Positions 1 to 6,443 of a DNA stretch of 20,701 nt are shown piece after piece. Made by a program: the position numbers and the translations under genes. Origin of the DNA: JABDBK01 sp964453575 (GTDB lineage Bacteria > Pseudomonadota > Gammaproteobacteria > DSM-16500); contig CAYVRW010000038.1 of NCBI GenBank assembly GCA_964453575.1, positions 1 through 20,701 of the forward strand, written 5' to 3'. How positions within the stretch are numbered: position 1 is the stretch's first letter; each line of letters begins with the position of its first letter. The notes under the pieces were generated by a model, which saw only the letters and a program-made list of their open reading frames with translations, did not search any database and was not told the DNA's origin.

Positions 1-37
1 AAATATCCCCTTGATAAAAAAACGGGTAACACGCCAC

Positions 38-107
38 GGGGTCAAGTCCCATCATCCTACATGTCATTGCTGTGAATATGAGATGTAGGATGATGGCACT
101 TGACCCC
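38..107. repeat. Interspersed palindromic repeat, copy 1
   Basis: A 70-bp imperfect palindrome that starts GGGGTCAAGT and ends ACTTGACCCC, with inner arms around CATCATCCTACAT and ATGTAGGATGATG and a loop reading TGCTGTGAAT. Related copies lie at 3830-3896 and 5857-5929. It sits just upstream of the gene at 162 and has no coding potential of its own. It looks like a small non-autonomous palindromic element (REP or MITE class); the mobilising enzyme is not in this window. Confidence 0.85.
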
Positions 108-161
108 TTAAAGTATTAAAACTGCGGAATCAAGTTTGAAATTAAATTAAAGGAATAAATT

Positions 162-1148
162 ATGATGAATGAAGAGAATACAACGGAGCAATCAAAGCCT
201 GAGATAAGTCAATCGCCGGTTTATCAACAAGTATTGAAATTATTTAGTGCCTTTCCTGGCGATGCGAAACAATTAGCTGTATGTAGCGCGCATTATTATG
301 AAGAGACGCAAAAAGGGATCCTGCCCGTAGATAATTACTTTTATATCGGTATATTACTGAGCAGCGCTCTTCGAGAACGCTTCAATGTAGAAAAATGGAA
401 AAGATTTGAGGAGTTTCGAAACTCATTAGCAGAAAAATTATCATCAACACAGACAGCTGTGGATTCACCAGAGGCAATTGCACAAAAAATTACAGCACAA
501 CTTTTTGAGGGATATGAACGAATTGATGTGCAAATAGACAAAGAATTTTCTCAAAAGAAGGATGATATCGAGAAAATTCTTACATGGTTTGATGCAGACG
601 ATGATAATCCAGCCACTGAAGAAAGAGCGGCTGTATTAGCAAACAGGCTTGAATCCGTGGAACGGACGGTCATAGGAAAATTAAAAAAGTCAAAGCAAGA
701 TTTTAAAGATTATTACCTCAAGTGGCATGAATCGTTTCTAAGCGAAGCCTTAAAACAAGGACAAAGCCTAAGCAATGCCATGCAATTTGCCGAACAAAAA
801 TCGCATAAACTCTCTGTAGCCTACTTTTCTAACTCTGGTATCGAACATGATTGGGGCATTGGTCTGCTACCAGTGAGATTAAACGTAGGGGGGCAATCTC
901 TGCTGATTCTCGATGCATACATTAAAGAGCTGTTAGCTGAAAATGATGTATATGGTTACACACAACCGATTACAAAGACTGACATCGATGTATTTAGAAA
1001 GGAAAGAGCGCAATCTCCTATGCAGTTGGAGGAAAAAAAGGGCTCACGGGATCGTTTTTTCTCTGAATCGCCTAAAGCAAATAAACCTAGGCCAGAGATC
1101 GCGGCAGAGGAAATAGCAACTAGTTCTCAAGGCTGTATCTTATTGTAA
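162..1148 (+). CDS. Putative effector with C-terminal CaaX prenylation box
   Basis: A 328-aa protein with no recognised enzymatic domain. It is mostly charged and helical, with a likely coiled-coil stretch around residues 100-215, and has no signal peptide or clear membrane segment. The last four residues are C325-I-L-L328, a canonical CaaX box; a terminal Leu usually directs geranylgeranylation by host GGTase I. A basic, disordered-looking stretch (about 291-310) and a Glu-rich patch (AAEEIATSS, 314-322) precede it; similar Glu patches (E-blocks) occur near the C-termini of Dot/Icm substrates. The start at 162 has AAAGGA about 8 nt upstream; a second ATG follows directly. Prenylation and secretion are inferred; the CaaX motif is directly visible. 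A chance C-terminal Cys remains possible. Confidence 0.85.
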   Translation: MMNEENTTEQSKPEISQSPVYQQVLKLFSAFPGDAKQLAVCSAHYYEETQKGILPVDNYFYIGILLSSALRERFNVEKWKRFEEFRNSLAEKLSSTQTAVDSPEAIAQKITAQLFEGYERIDVQIDKEFSQKKDDIEKILTWFDADDDNPATEERAAVLANRLESVERTVIGKLKKSKQDFKDYYLKWHESFLSEALKQGQSLSNAMQFAEQKSHKLSVAYFSNSGIEHDWGIGLLPVRLNVGGQSLLILDAYIKELLAENDVYGYTQPITKTDIDVFRKERAQSPMQLEEKKGSRDRFFSESPKANKPRPEIAAEEIATSSQGCILL

Positions 1149-1171
1149 GCGTTCTTGCTGTTAAAAGATGT

Positions 1172-1204
1172 GGGGTCAAAAAGGTGGTAGACCCCTTAAT
1201 TTTT
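1172..1204 (+). terminator. Possible rho-independent terminator after the CaaX gene
   Basis: GGGGTC (1172-1177) pairs with GACCCC (1190-1195) across a 12-nt loop, followed by TTAATTTTT, 23 nt after the stop codon at 1148. The outer GGGGTC and GACCCC are also the ends of the 70-bp palindrome found elsewhere in the window, so this may be an internally deleted remnant of it that acts as a terminator. The stem is short and the loop long. Confidence 0.45.
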
Positions 1205-1379
1205 GGAGTTTTTGATTTTCGATAGTATTCCCACCTTTATTTTTCTGGGCTCGCCAGTAAAATTGCACATGTCGAAGCTGTGTCAAATATTTGAACATAA
1301 GTAACCGCGCAAAATAATTGCGTTAAATGAACAAAAGAGCTATTATTGACCATCTTAATTCACAATTATAGGTACTTTT

Positions 1380-2195
1380 ATGTTCTCAAAAAAAACGATA
1401 TTCAAGCAGCCCGATGCGCGTGGAGCAATTTTAAAAACTAGTGTTGTTCTTTATGCGTCTTCATTATTAAATGATTCAGAAATTTATGCAAAAGCCTTGA
1501 GTGAAATCAATGCGCAACTTGAAAAGGAACCGCACAATTCGCGTAAAGCCTGGATGCTTGGGCGTCTTTTATTGGCTAAAAAGAATAAGATAGATCATAT
1601 GAAAGGTGAAATGAAAGATAAAACCGTTGATGAAGAAACACGACTCGAATTGGAAAAATTAGAAAAAGATATTGAAGCAACACGAAACCAATTAAAAAAT
1701 CTTCTGAACTCAGACATAGCAAATGATAAAATGCGAGCTTGGGCGTTAGGTTATCTTGCTGCTCTCGATCTGGAAGAATATCAAATAAATAAAGAAGAAA
1801 TGATAAAAGCCGCAAATGCATTGACAGAGTCGTCTGATGCACTTTGGGCAGATGTTATGAATTTACAAGCAGCGGCAAGAGCACATGATGAACCTACTTT
1901 TGAATTGATTTTAAAACAAATGCAACAGTTTACTGGTAAAGAAACTGTCGCAGAAGCATTAGCACAAATTCCTGCAGATGATTGGAGAGCGTGGGCAATG
2001 GGAATGGTGTCGGAGTCCGCAGCTTTGATGGGTGACGTAAAGCTGTATCAAGAACTTAACCAACCGCTTTCAGCTGCGACTCATGAAGCAGTTAGCAAAG
2101 AATCCACCGCAAATGCTATGCTTGCGCAAATCAGTGCAGATACAGCAGAGAAATTGATGCAACCACATCAAACAAGGGCTGTAAACCGTCAATAA
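1380..2195 (+). CDS. Hypothetical helical protein with repeated AW-G motif
   Basis: A 271-aa, almost wholly alpha-helical protein that I do not recognise. The motif (R/K)-A-W-x-(L/M)-G recurs at residues 56-61, 119-124 and 203-208, each time at the start of a helical segment, which suggests degenerate helical repeats of a TPR-like or similar solenoid. A strongly charged coiled-coil stretch lies around residues 75-110. There is no signal peptide and no transmembrane segment. The ribosome site is weak (AGG about 7 nt before the ATG). The gene lies between the CaaX-ending gene and the protease candidate on the same strand with 231 and 96 nt gaps, so an operon is uncertain. It could be a cytoplasmic scaffold or another translocated protein. 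Confidence 0.75.
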   Translation: MFSKKTIFKQPDARGAILKTSVVLYASSLLNDSEIYAKALSEINAQLEKEPHNSRKAWMLGRLLLAKKNKIDHMKGEMKDKTVDEETRLELEKLEKDIEATRNQLKNLLNSDIANDKMRAWALGYLAALDLEEYQINKEEMIKAANALTESSDALWADVMNLQAAARAHDEPTFELILKQMQQFTGKETVAEALAQIPADDWRAWAMGMVSESAALMGDVKLYQELNQPLSAATHEAVSKESTANAMLAQISADTAEKLMQPHQTRAVNRQ

Positions 2196-2291
2196 CTTCG
2201 TATACATTAAGGTCAGGTTAACATTTTGAGTGTACAGTATACTGCATAAGTACCAAAAAGTGACAAAAAACATATAAACGAGGATCTATGA

Positions 2292-3866
2292 ATGGCAGAC
2301 ATCTATACTACTATTGCCCAGCTAACGGCATTAGAGACGACACCTAATTTAGTGCCCGAGCAAAAGCAATTTATTACAAATCTGTTAGCTGGTCAGAAGG
2401 GGGAAGGTGGATGGAAAAGGTTGGAAGAAGTAGCTCGGTTGCCTACAAAACCAGAACTGAAAAATATTCAAAATAAGCTAAAGCAAGAATTAGAAAATAC
2501 TCGGTATCTTTCATTTAAGTTTCCTCATGTCAATTTCACATATAAGCGCACATTAAGGCAGGTTTTAGCTGATTTTAAAGGCGTTGAAGAACAAGGTGAG
2601 GAGATAGCAACACGAGCGCAAAAGGATAGTAAAGAATTTACGAAGCGTGCTAAAATAAAAGATCAGTTATTACATAAAACAGGTACTCACTACCATGGCA
2701 CAGTGATTTTGCCTATAGCACAAGCGAATGATGTTCGTTTGGGAAATTCAATGGGCGAATGTTATGGTTACGTTGTTGAATGGTCTAGATGTCTTTCACA
2801 AAAGAAAAAGCCTTTTGGCATTAATTTTAGGAATCCGCCGCCTTTTAAACCTATTCCCTATAATTCGGCTGCTGGTCGCGCATATCCAGAATTAAATCAT
2901 TTGGCTGTTTTAACGAAGGAAATTTCGTTTTTCCAACGCAACCGAATAAGTCAGGAATTGGTATTTAAAAACACATCTAAGGTGGGTTCTTCGTCAAATG
3001 ACAATGAAATATATGTAGCAAAAGAAGCAGAAAGTCTTCCACGATTCTTCATCAAACCGAAAGTCATAGCGGATAAACTGATTGCCTTGGTAGATGCGGA
3101 CCCCTCAAAAATTTATAATATAAATGTTGTCGGGTTGACCGTTGGGCATGCTTTGGGATTTTGCAAAATAGATAATGACTACCATTTTCTGGATTCCAAT
3201 TTTGGGTGGCTTAAATTTAAAAAAGCCGAGGATTTTAAACAATGGCTTCCTTTTTATTTTCAAAGCATGGGCTACGATAAACTATTCACGAGTTATTCGG
3301 TCTTTTCCCTTGTCTTTTCAAATCAAAGAAAAAGTACGCCATCAGTTGGGAAAATAACAGGTTTGATAATCTTGTCGCCGCTGATTATCACAGGCATCGT
3401 TGTTTTTCTAGCTTATTTGGTAGGAGGTTATATAACTACCAAGCTAAGCCGTGCGGCTCAAAATAGTTATAATTGGCTAAAAAACCTGGTTATGGGGAAA
3501 AGCGTGCCGAATGATGGAGCGGAGGCGGCAACGCTTCCTCATGAGGCGCCTAAAAAAACAAAGGATGACTATGATATGTATCGAAAAGGAAATGTACGTT
3601 CTAGTTGTTCAAGGATAGCAGTTACTTTGGATGATTTATCATTACAAGAAATCAGAGTCGTTGAGAGGCGTGTAGCAAAGAATTCAATGATTCCAAAATT
3701 TCAGGCAAAGTCGCAGCAGATGAAAGGTGAGGTCAAGTCTGACACCAATAATTCTGTTGATATTTCACCATCATCCGGGCCGGAAATAATTGTTTCAGAA
3801 TCAAAATTGAAGAGTCACGGGATCCGCCAGGGTCAAGTGTCATCATCCTACATGTCATATTCATAG
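2292..3866 (+). CDS. Putative YopT/C58-like cysteine protease with membrane segment
   Basis: A 524-aa protein. Residues about 130-310 carry a pattern that matches the Cys-His-Asp triad of the C58 (YopT/AvrPphB) papain-like proteases: C157 in GECYGYVVEW, H286 in GHAL, and D301 in FLDSNFGW. The gaps (129 and 15 residues) are close to those in YopT and AvrPphB, where the His and Asp are also 15-16 apart and the Asp sits in an F-D-P-N-x-G context. An N-terminal helical region precedes it. Residues about 355-379 form one strong hydrophobic segment (LIILSPLIITGIVVFLAYL), so the enzyme may be membrane-anchored, followed by a polar 145-residue tail. The start at 2292 has CGAGG 8 nt upstream; an ATG at 2288 is out of frame. 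The last 12 residues are encoded by the palindromic repeat at 3830. The substrate is unknown and the family assignment rests on motifs only. Confidence 0.8.
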   Translation: MADIYTTIAQLTALETTPNLVPEQKQFITNLLAGQKGEGGWKRLEEVARLPTKPELKNIQNKLKQELENTRYLSFKFPHVNFTYKRTLRQVLADFKGVEEQGEEIATRAQKDSKEFTKRAKIKDQLLHKTGTHYHGTVILPIAQANDVRLGNSMGECYGYVVEWSRCLSQKKKPFGINFRNPPPFKPIPYNSAAGRAYPELNHLAVLTKEISFFQRNRISQELVFKNTSKVGSSSNDNEIYVAKEAESLPRFFIKPKVIADKLIALVDADPSKIYNINVVGLTVGHALGFCKIDNDYHFLDSNFGWLKFKKAEDFKQWLPFYFQSMGYDKLFTSYSVFSLVFSNQRKSTPSVGKITGLIILSPLIITGIVVFLAYLVGGYITTKLSRAAQNSYNWLKNLVMGKSVPNDGAEAATLPHEAPKKTKDDYDMYRKGNVRSSCSRIAVTLDDLSLQEIRVVERRVAKNSMIPKFQAKSQQMKGEVKSDTNNSVDISPSSGPEIIVSESKLKSHGIRQGQVSSSYMSYS

Positions 3867-3896
3867 CTATGACAAGTAGGATGACGGCACTTGACC
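3830..3896. repeat. Interspersed palindromic repeat, copy 2
   Basis: A 67-bp palindrome from GGGTCAAGT to ACTTGACC, related to the copies at 38 and 5857. Its loop, ATTCATAGCT, is the exact reverse complement of the copy 3 loop AGCTATGAAT, so this copy lies in the opposite orientation. Its left half encodes the last 12 residues and the stop codon of the upstream gene. On the + strand it is followed by TTGTTTTTT, so it can fold as a strong hairpin plus U-tract and probably terminates the upstream gene, between two convergent genes. Confidence 0.85.
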
Positions 3897-3926
3897 TTGT
3901 TTTTTAATGCTTTGGCAACAGAAACA

Positions 3927-5060
3927 TTATTTTTTCTTTTCTAATAATTTTCTTGCTTTGGTTAGTTCTTTAGCAATAAGTTTGGTATCAGGTAATGCGG
4001 TTTTATATTCAGACGCCAATACTTTGTTAGGCAAGCCATCAAGAGAGTAATGCGCTACAGATGCATCTTTTTGCGTACACAAAATGAGTCCAATAGGGAA
4101 ATTTTCGCCCTCTCGCATCCAGTGTTCACGGGCATAGTTAAGGTATAGGTGCATTTGTCCTGCATCAGCGTGTGTAAATTTTCCTAGCTTCAGGTCTACG
4201 ATAATTAATGATTTTAAGCGGCGATGAAAAAAGAGTAGGTCAACTCGATACCATTCATTGCCAATTCGTAGTCGTCGTTGTCGTCCAATGAAAGCAAAAT
4301 CGTCCCCCAGCTCCAACATAAAATCTTCTAGGCGATGGATAAGTGCTGCTTCCAGGTCATTTTCAGAGTATTCATCTTTAAGATTAAGAAACTCTAATAC
4401 AAAAGGGTCTTTAATGGCTTCATCTGATGTGATGGTATCGCTGGCAAGTGGTTTTCGACCCTGTTCTAGCATGGCGACTTTTTTATTTGATAGTGCCGTT
4501 CTTTCATAAAATAGTGACGAAATTTGCCTATCAAGTTGACGTACTGACCAGCCACCTCGCATAGCCTCAGTTTCATAGAAAGCCCTGGCAGATGCGTCTT
4601 TGACGGTTAATAAACGTACATAAGCTGACCACGGCAATGGAAAGCAATTCGCTAAGGTGATTAAATCAATGGTAGCGGGTTGTTTATTTGCTGGTTTGTT
4701 CGAGATTTTCTTTCTTCGAGATTCTCCAGACACTGTCTGGAGAATTCGCTCTCTTGGCCAAAATAGGTAGAAGGCACGCATATTCCATATATTTGATTTG
4801 GTAAAGCCTCGTCCAAAACGTGAGGTTAAATCTGTTGCAAGTCTTTCAACTAACACGGCTCCATACTTTGCTCTTGAGATACCGCTTTGCTCGAATTCAA
4901 CAACGCGTCGCCCAATTTCCCAATAGGTTGCAGACATAATGGAGTTTATTGAACGAGTGACGTTATGTCGTGCTTCTTCCAGCAGATTAACAATATCTGT
5001 GTGAATATTTTTATATTCCTTAATTTTTAGAACTTTCTTATTAGCCATAATAGATTCCAT
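3927..5060 (-). CDS. DUF1016/YhcG-family PD-(D/E)xK nuclease
   Basis: A 377-aa protein of the two-part DUF1016 (YhcG) family. The N-terminal part (about 20-185) has the family helices, including YWEIGRRVVEFEQ and FTKSNIWNMRAFY. The C-terminal PD-(D/E)xK nuclease domain shows D274 (YRVDLLFF) and D289-L-K291, with Q302 downstream (GQMHLYLNY). The family is common beside restriction and mobile elements and is believed to act on DNA; the precise role is unsettled. The stretch 103-137, between the two conserved halves, contains QTVSGES and low-complexity basic residues encoded partly by a perfect 25-bp palindrome (4721-4745). The ATG at 5060 gives the longest frame, but the ATG at 5048 has TGGAA 6 nt upstream and may be the true start. 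It is convergent with the protease candidate and appears monocistronic. Confidence 0.93.
   Translation of the reverse strand: MESIMANKKVLKIKEYKNIHTDIVNLLEEARHNVTRSINSIMSATYWEIGRRVVEFEQSGISRAKYGAVLVERLATDLTSRFGRGFTKSNIWNMRAFYLFWPRERILQTVSGESRRKKISNKPANKQPATIDLITLANCFPLPWSAYVRLLTVKDASARAFYETEAMRGGWSVRQLDRQISSLFYERTALSNKKVAMLEQGRKPLASDTITSDEAIKDPFVLEFLNLKDEYSENDLEAALIHRLEDFMLELGDDFAFIGRQRRLRIGNEWYRVDLLFFHRRLKSLIIVDLKLGKFTHADAGQMHLYLNYAREHWMREGENFPIGLILCTQKDASVAHYSLDGLPNKVLASEYKTALPDTKLIAKELTKARKLLEKKK
4721..4745. repeat. Perfect 25-bp palindrome inside the nuclease gene
   Basis: The arms ATTCTCCAGACA (4721-4732) and TGTCTGGAGAAT (4734-4745) are perfectly complementary around a single central base. 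The stretch lies in frame and encodes ILQTVSGE of the nuclease. It lies in the linker between the two conserved halves of the protein. Confidence 0.9.
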
Positions 5061-5390
5061 TTATTTGAATTTTTTCAAATTAAACCGTTATTTGATTAAC
5101 TGATGGGAATGAAAGCAGTGGCGAAGATTATAACAGGCATATTGACATCTTCAAGGGCTGTCTAAGAATTTATTTGCAGCGCTCTATATGCAAATAAAGT
5201 AATGAAGAGGATGGACCACACCGCTTCCGCTGTATGATTTATGCCTTTAGCTTGTTACAATGACGATGGATTTAATTAAACAACTGTAGGAGCGCTGAAT
5301 GACATACGCTAGACATAAAGAATTAAAAACTGAAATTAACAAAGGTTAATTTCTAGTAGATTGAAAAGCACCCTAAAGCGAAGCTCCCTA
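5061..5390. other. Gene-free stretch with one inverted repeat
   Basis: This 330-nt stretch upstream of the nuclease and downstream of the tautomerase holds no convincing gene. The only clear structure is an inverted repeat, TTTATTTGCA (5169-5178) and TGCAAATAAA (5189-5198), with a 10-nt loop. Two tiny reading frames follow on the + strand (ATG at 5261, 9 codons, and ATG at 5299, 16 codons, the latter after GGAGCGCTGA), but neither resembles a known family; they may be decayed gene remnants. Confidence 0.5.
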
Positions 5391-5780
5391 TTATAATAAT
5401 TTTTTGAGAAACTGCGCGAACCCCATGCCGAAACTCCAATCAGCCTCACCGTTTTCCACTATCGAAATCATCACATCAGTTTTTGCAATACCACACTCTC
5501 TCTCAAGTCCTTCGGCGATAAGCTGATAGAGTTTTTCTTTCTTATCTTCCGTTCGTTTCTTGCTTGTGATGCTAATCACCACAATATTTTTTGTTCGCGG
5601 ATAACCAAGCCCTGTATCTTCAATAATCATTTCTTCTGGAGAATGTTGATAAACAATTTGATAACGATCACGCTCTGGTACAGCAAATGCTTCGACCATT
5701 GCATGATGACAAACATCTAGCAGTTTTTTTAATTCCGATTTGCTTCTGCCTTCGATCAAATCAAATCGCAGTAAAGGCAT
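5391..5780 (-). CDS. Tautomerase family protein (4-oxalocrotonate tautomerase-like)
   Basis: A 129-aa protein that matches the tautomerase superfamily (Tautomerase_2 type). I place the start at 5780 because the protein then begins M-P-L-L-R-F-D; removal of Met exposes the catalytic Pro2 typical of the superfamily. A perfect GGAGG lies 7 nt upstream of this ATG. A longer frame to 5831 would add 17 residues and bury the proline. Family landmarks are the conserved stretches GRSKSELKKLLD, VPERDRYQIV, EDTGLG and VENGEADWSFGMG near the end. Such enzymes catalyse keto-enol or related chemistry on small unsaturated acids or act as cis-dehalogenases; the substrate here is unknown. It is a cytoplasmic single gene followed by the nuclease on the same strand after a 330-nt gap. 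Confidence 0.93.
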   Translation of the reverse strand: MPLLRFDLIEGRSKSELKKLLDVCHHAMVEAFAVPERDRYQIVYQHSPEEMIIEDTGLGYPRTKNIVVISITSKKRTEDKKEKLYQLIAEGLERECGIAKTDVMISIVENGEADWSFGMGFAQFLKKLL

Positions 5781-5836
5781 GGTATTTCCTCCTTGAAAGA
5801 AAGTTACGGCCTGTTTTGTATTAATTATCATAGTTA

Positions 5837-5850
5837 TTGATAAATATCAA
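5837..5850. promoter_or_regulatory. Short palindrome upstream of the tautomerase
   Basis: TTGATA-AA-TATCAA is a 14-bp inverted repeat 57-70 nt upstream of the tautomerase start. On the - strand, TTGATA could serve as a -35 box with TAATTA 17 nt downstream as a poor -10. It may be an operator or promoter element; support is weak. Confidence 0.3.
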
Positions 5851-5856
5851 TCAATT

Positions 5857-5929
5857 GGGGTCAATAGATCAGAGCATTCTACATGTCATAGCTATGAATA
5901 TGACATGTAGGATGATGGCACTTGACCCC
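5857..5929. repeat. Interspersed palindromic repeat, copy 3
   Basis: A 73-bp palindrome from GGGGTCAA to ACTTGACCCC, with perfect inner arms TACATGTCAT and ATGACATGTA around the loop AGCTATGAAT. The right half (GTAGGATGATGGCACTTGA) is identical to copy 1; the left outer arm has diverged. It lies between the exported protein gene and the tautomerase gene, both on the - strand, with no U-tract after it in that direction, so it is not an obvious terminator for the upstream gene. Confidence 0.85.
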
Positions 5930-5942
5930 GTTTGACGTTTAC

Positions 5943-6365
5943 TTAACCCCAATCATAAAAACAAGAAGCAGTTGCCTTAGATGTTTTATCACGGGAAGTT
6001 TCATTTATTTTCATATCACCAATGGTATCAGCATGATAAACAGAATAATTATCACTTAGGCCTTTATGATTATTATTGATAAATATAACGTTGTGATTTC
6101 CTCCAAAAGCCGCGCTTTCTGTAACGACTCCTTGATTCTTGAATTCAAACCAACTTTTATAATTGTTAGATAATTTACAAACGATTTTCTTATTTTGTTG
6201 ATCATCCACCATGTCATAATTAAATGATAAACCTGAATGATTAGAAGATAGAATGGCTTCGTTTTGGAAAGGAATACTAACCTGTTTAGCTGGCAAAGAA
6301 TTGCTTGCTGCTACGTTAAATGAAATTAACGCTAAAGGAATTAATAATAAATTAACATGTTTCAT
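5943..6365 (-). CDS. Small exported protein of unknown function
   Basis: A 140-aa protein with an N-terminal signal peptide: a short basic start (MKH), a hydrophobic core (LLLIPLALISF) and a likely cleavage after NVAAS or shortly before it. The mature part is polar and Asn-rich, with just two cysteines, in KIVCKL and SCFYDWG, that could form one periplasmic disulphide. I do not recognise the family; small exported proteins of this shape are frequent in Legionella-type genomes. AGGAAA lies about 9 nt before the ATG. It is followed by a palindromic repeat and preceded by the 439-aa protein gene with a 78-nt or larger gap. Confidence 0.85.
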   Translation of the reverse strand: MKHVNLLLIPLALISFNVAASNSLPAKQVSIPFQNEAILSSNHSGLSFNYDMVDDQQNKKIVCKLSNNYKSWFEFKNQGVVTESAAFGGNHNVIFINNNHKGLSDNYSVYHADTIGDMKINETSRDKTSKATASCFYDWG

Positions 6366-6443
6366 CGTTGCAATTTCCTATTAAATTAATAACTTTAGTA
6401 TTGTATAATAGCTTTAGAAAAAGTTATACTCTAAAAATTAATT

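Noticed and set aside
341..541. Antisense frame within the CaaX-protein gene, and similar short frames at 1576, 2070, 4258, 7576, 8035, 10578, 14069, 17884 and 19117
   Set aside because: They lack ribosome sites and family features and overlap well-supported genes on the other strand.
3175..3357. Overlapping + strand frame inside the protease candidate gene as evidence of a frameshift
   Set aside because: The main frame is continuous through the triad and membrane segment. The alternative frame has no recognisable features.
5151..5390. Insertion-sequence remnant between nuclease and tautomerase genes
   Set aside because: No transposase fragment or pair of terminal inverted repeats with duplicated target could be shown; only a 10-bp inverted repeat is present.
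5781..5831. Upstream extension of the tautomerase to 5831
   Set aside because: It would hide the catalytic N-terminal proline, and the perfect GGAGG lies before the 5780 start.
38..5929. The three related palindromes as a CRISPR array
   Set aside because: They are kilobases apart, differ in length and orientation, and have genes rather than short spacers between them. No cas gene is present.
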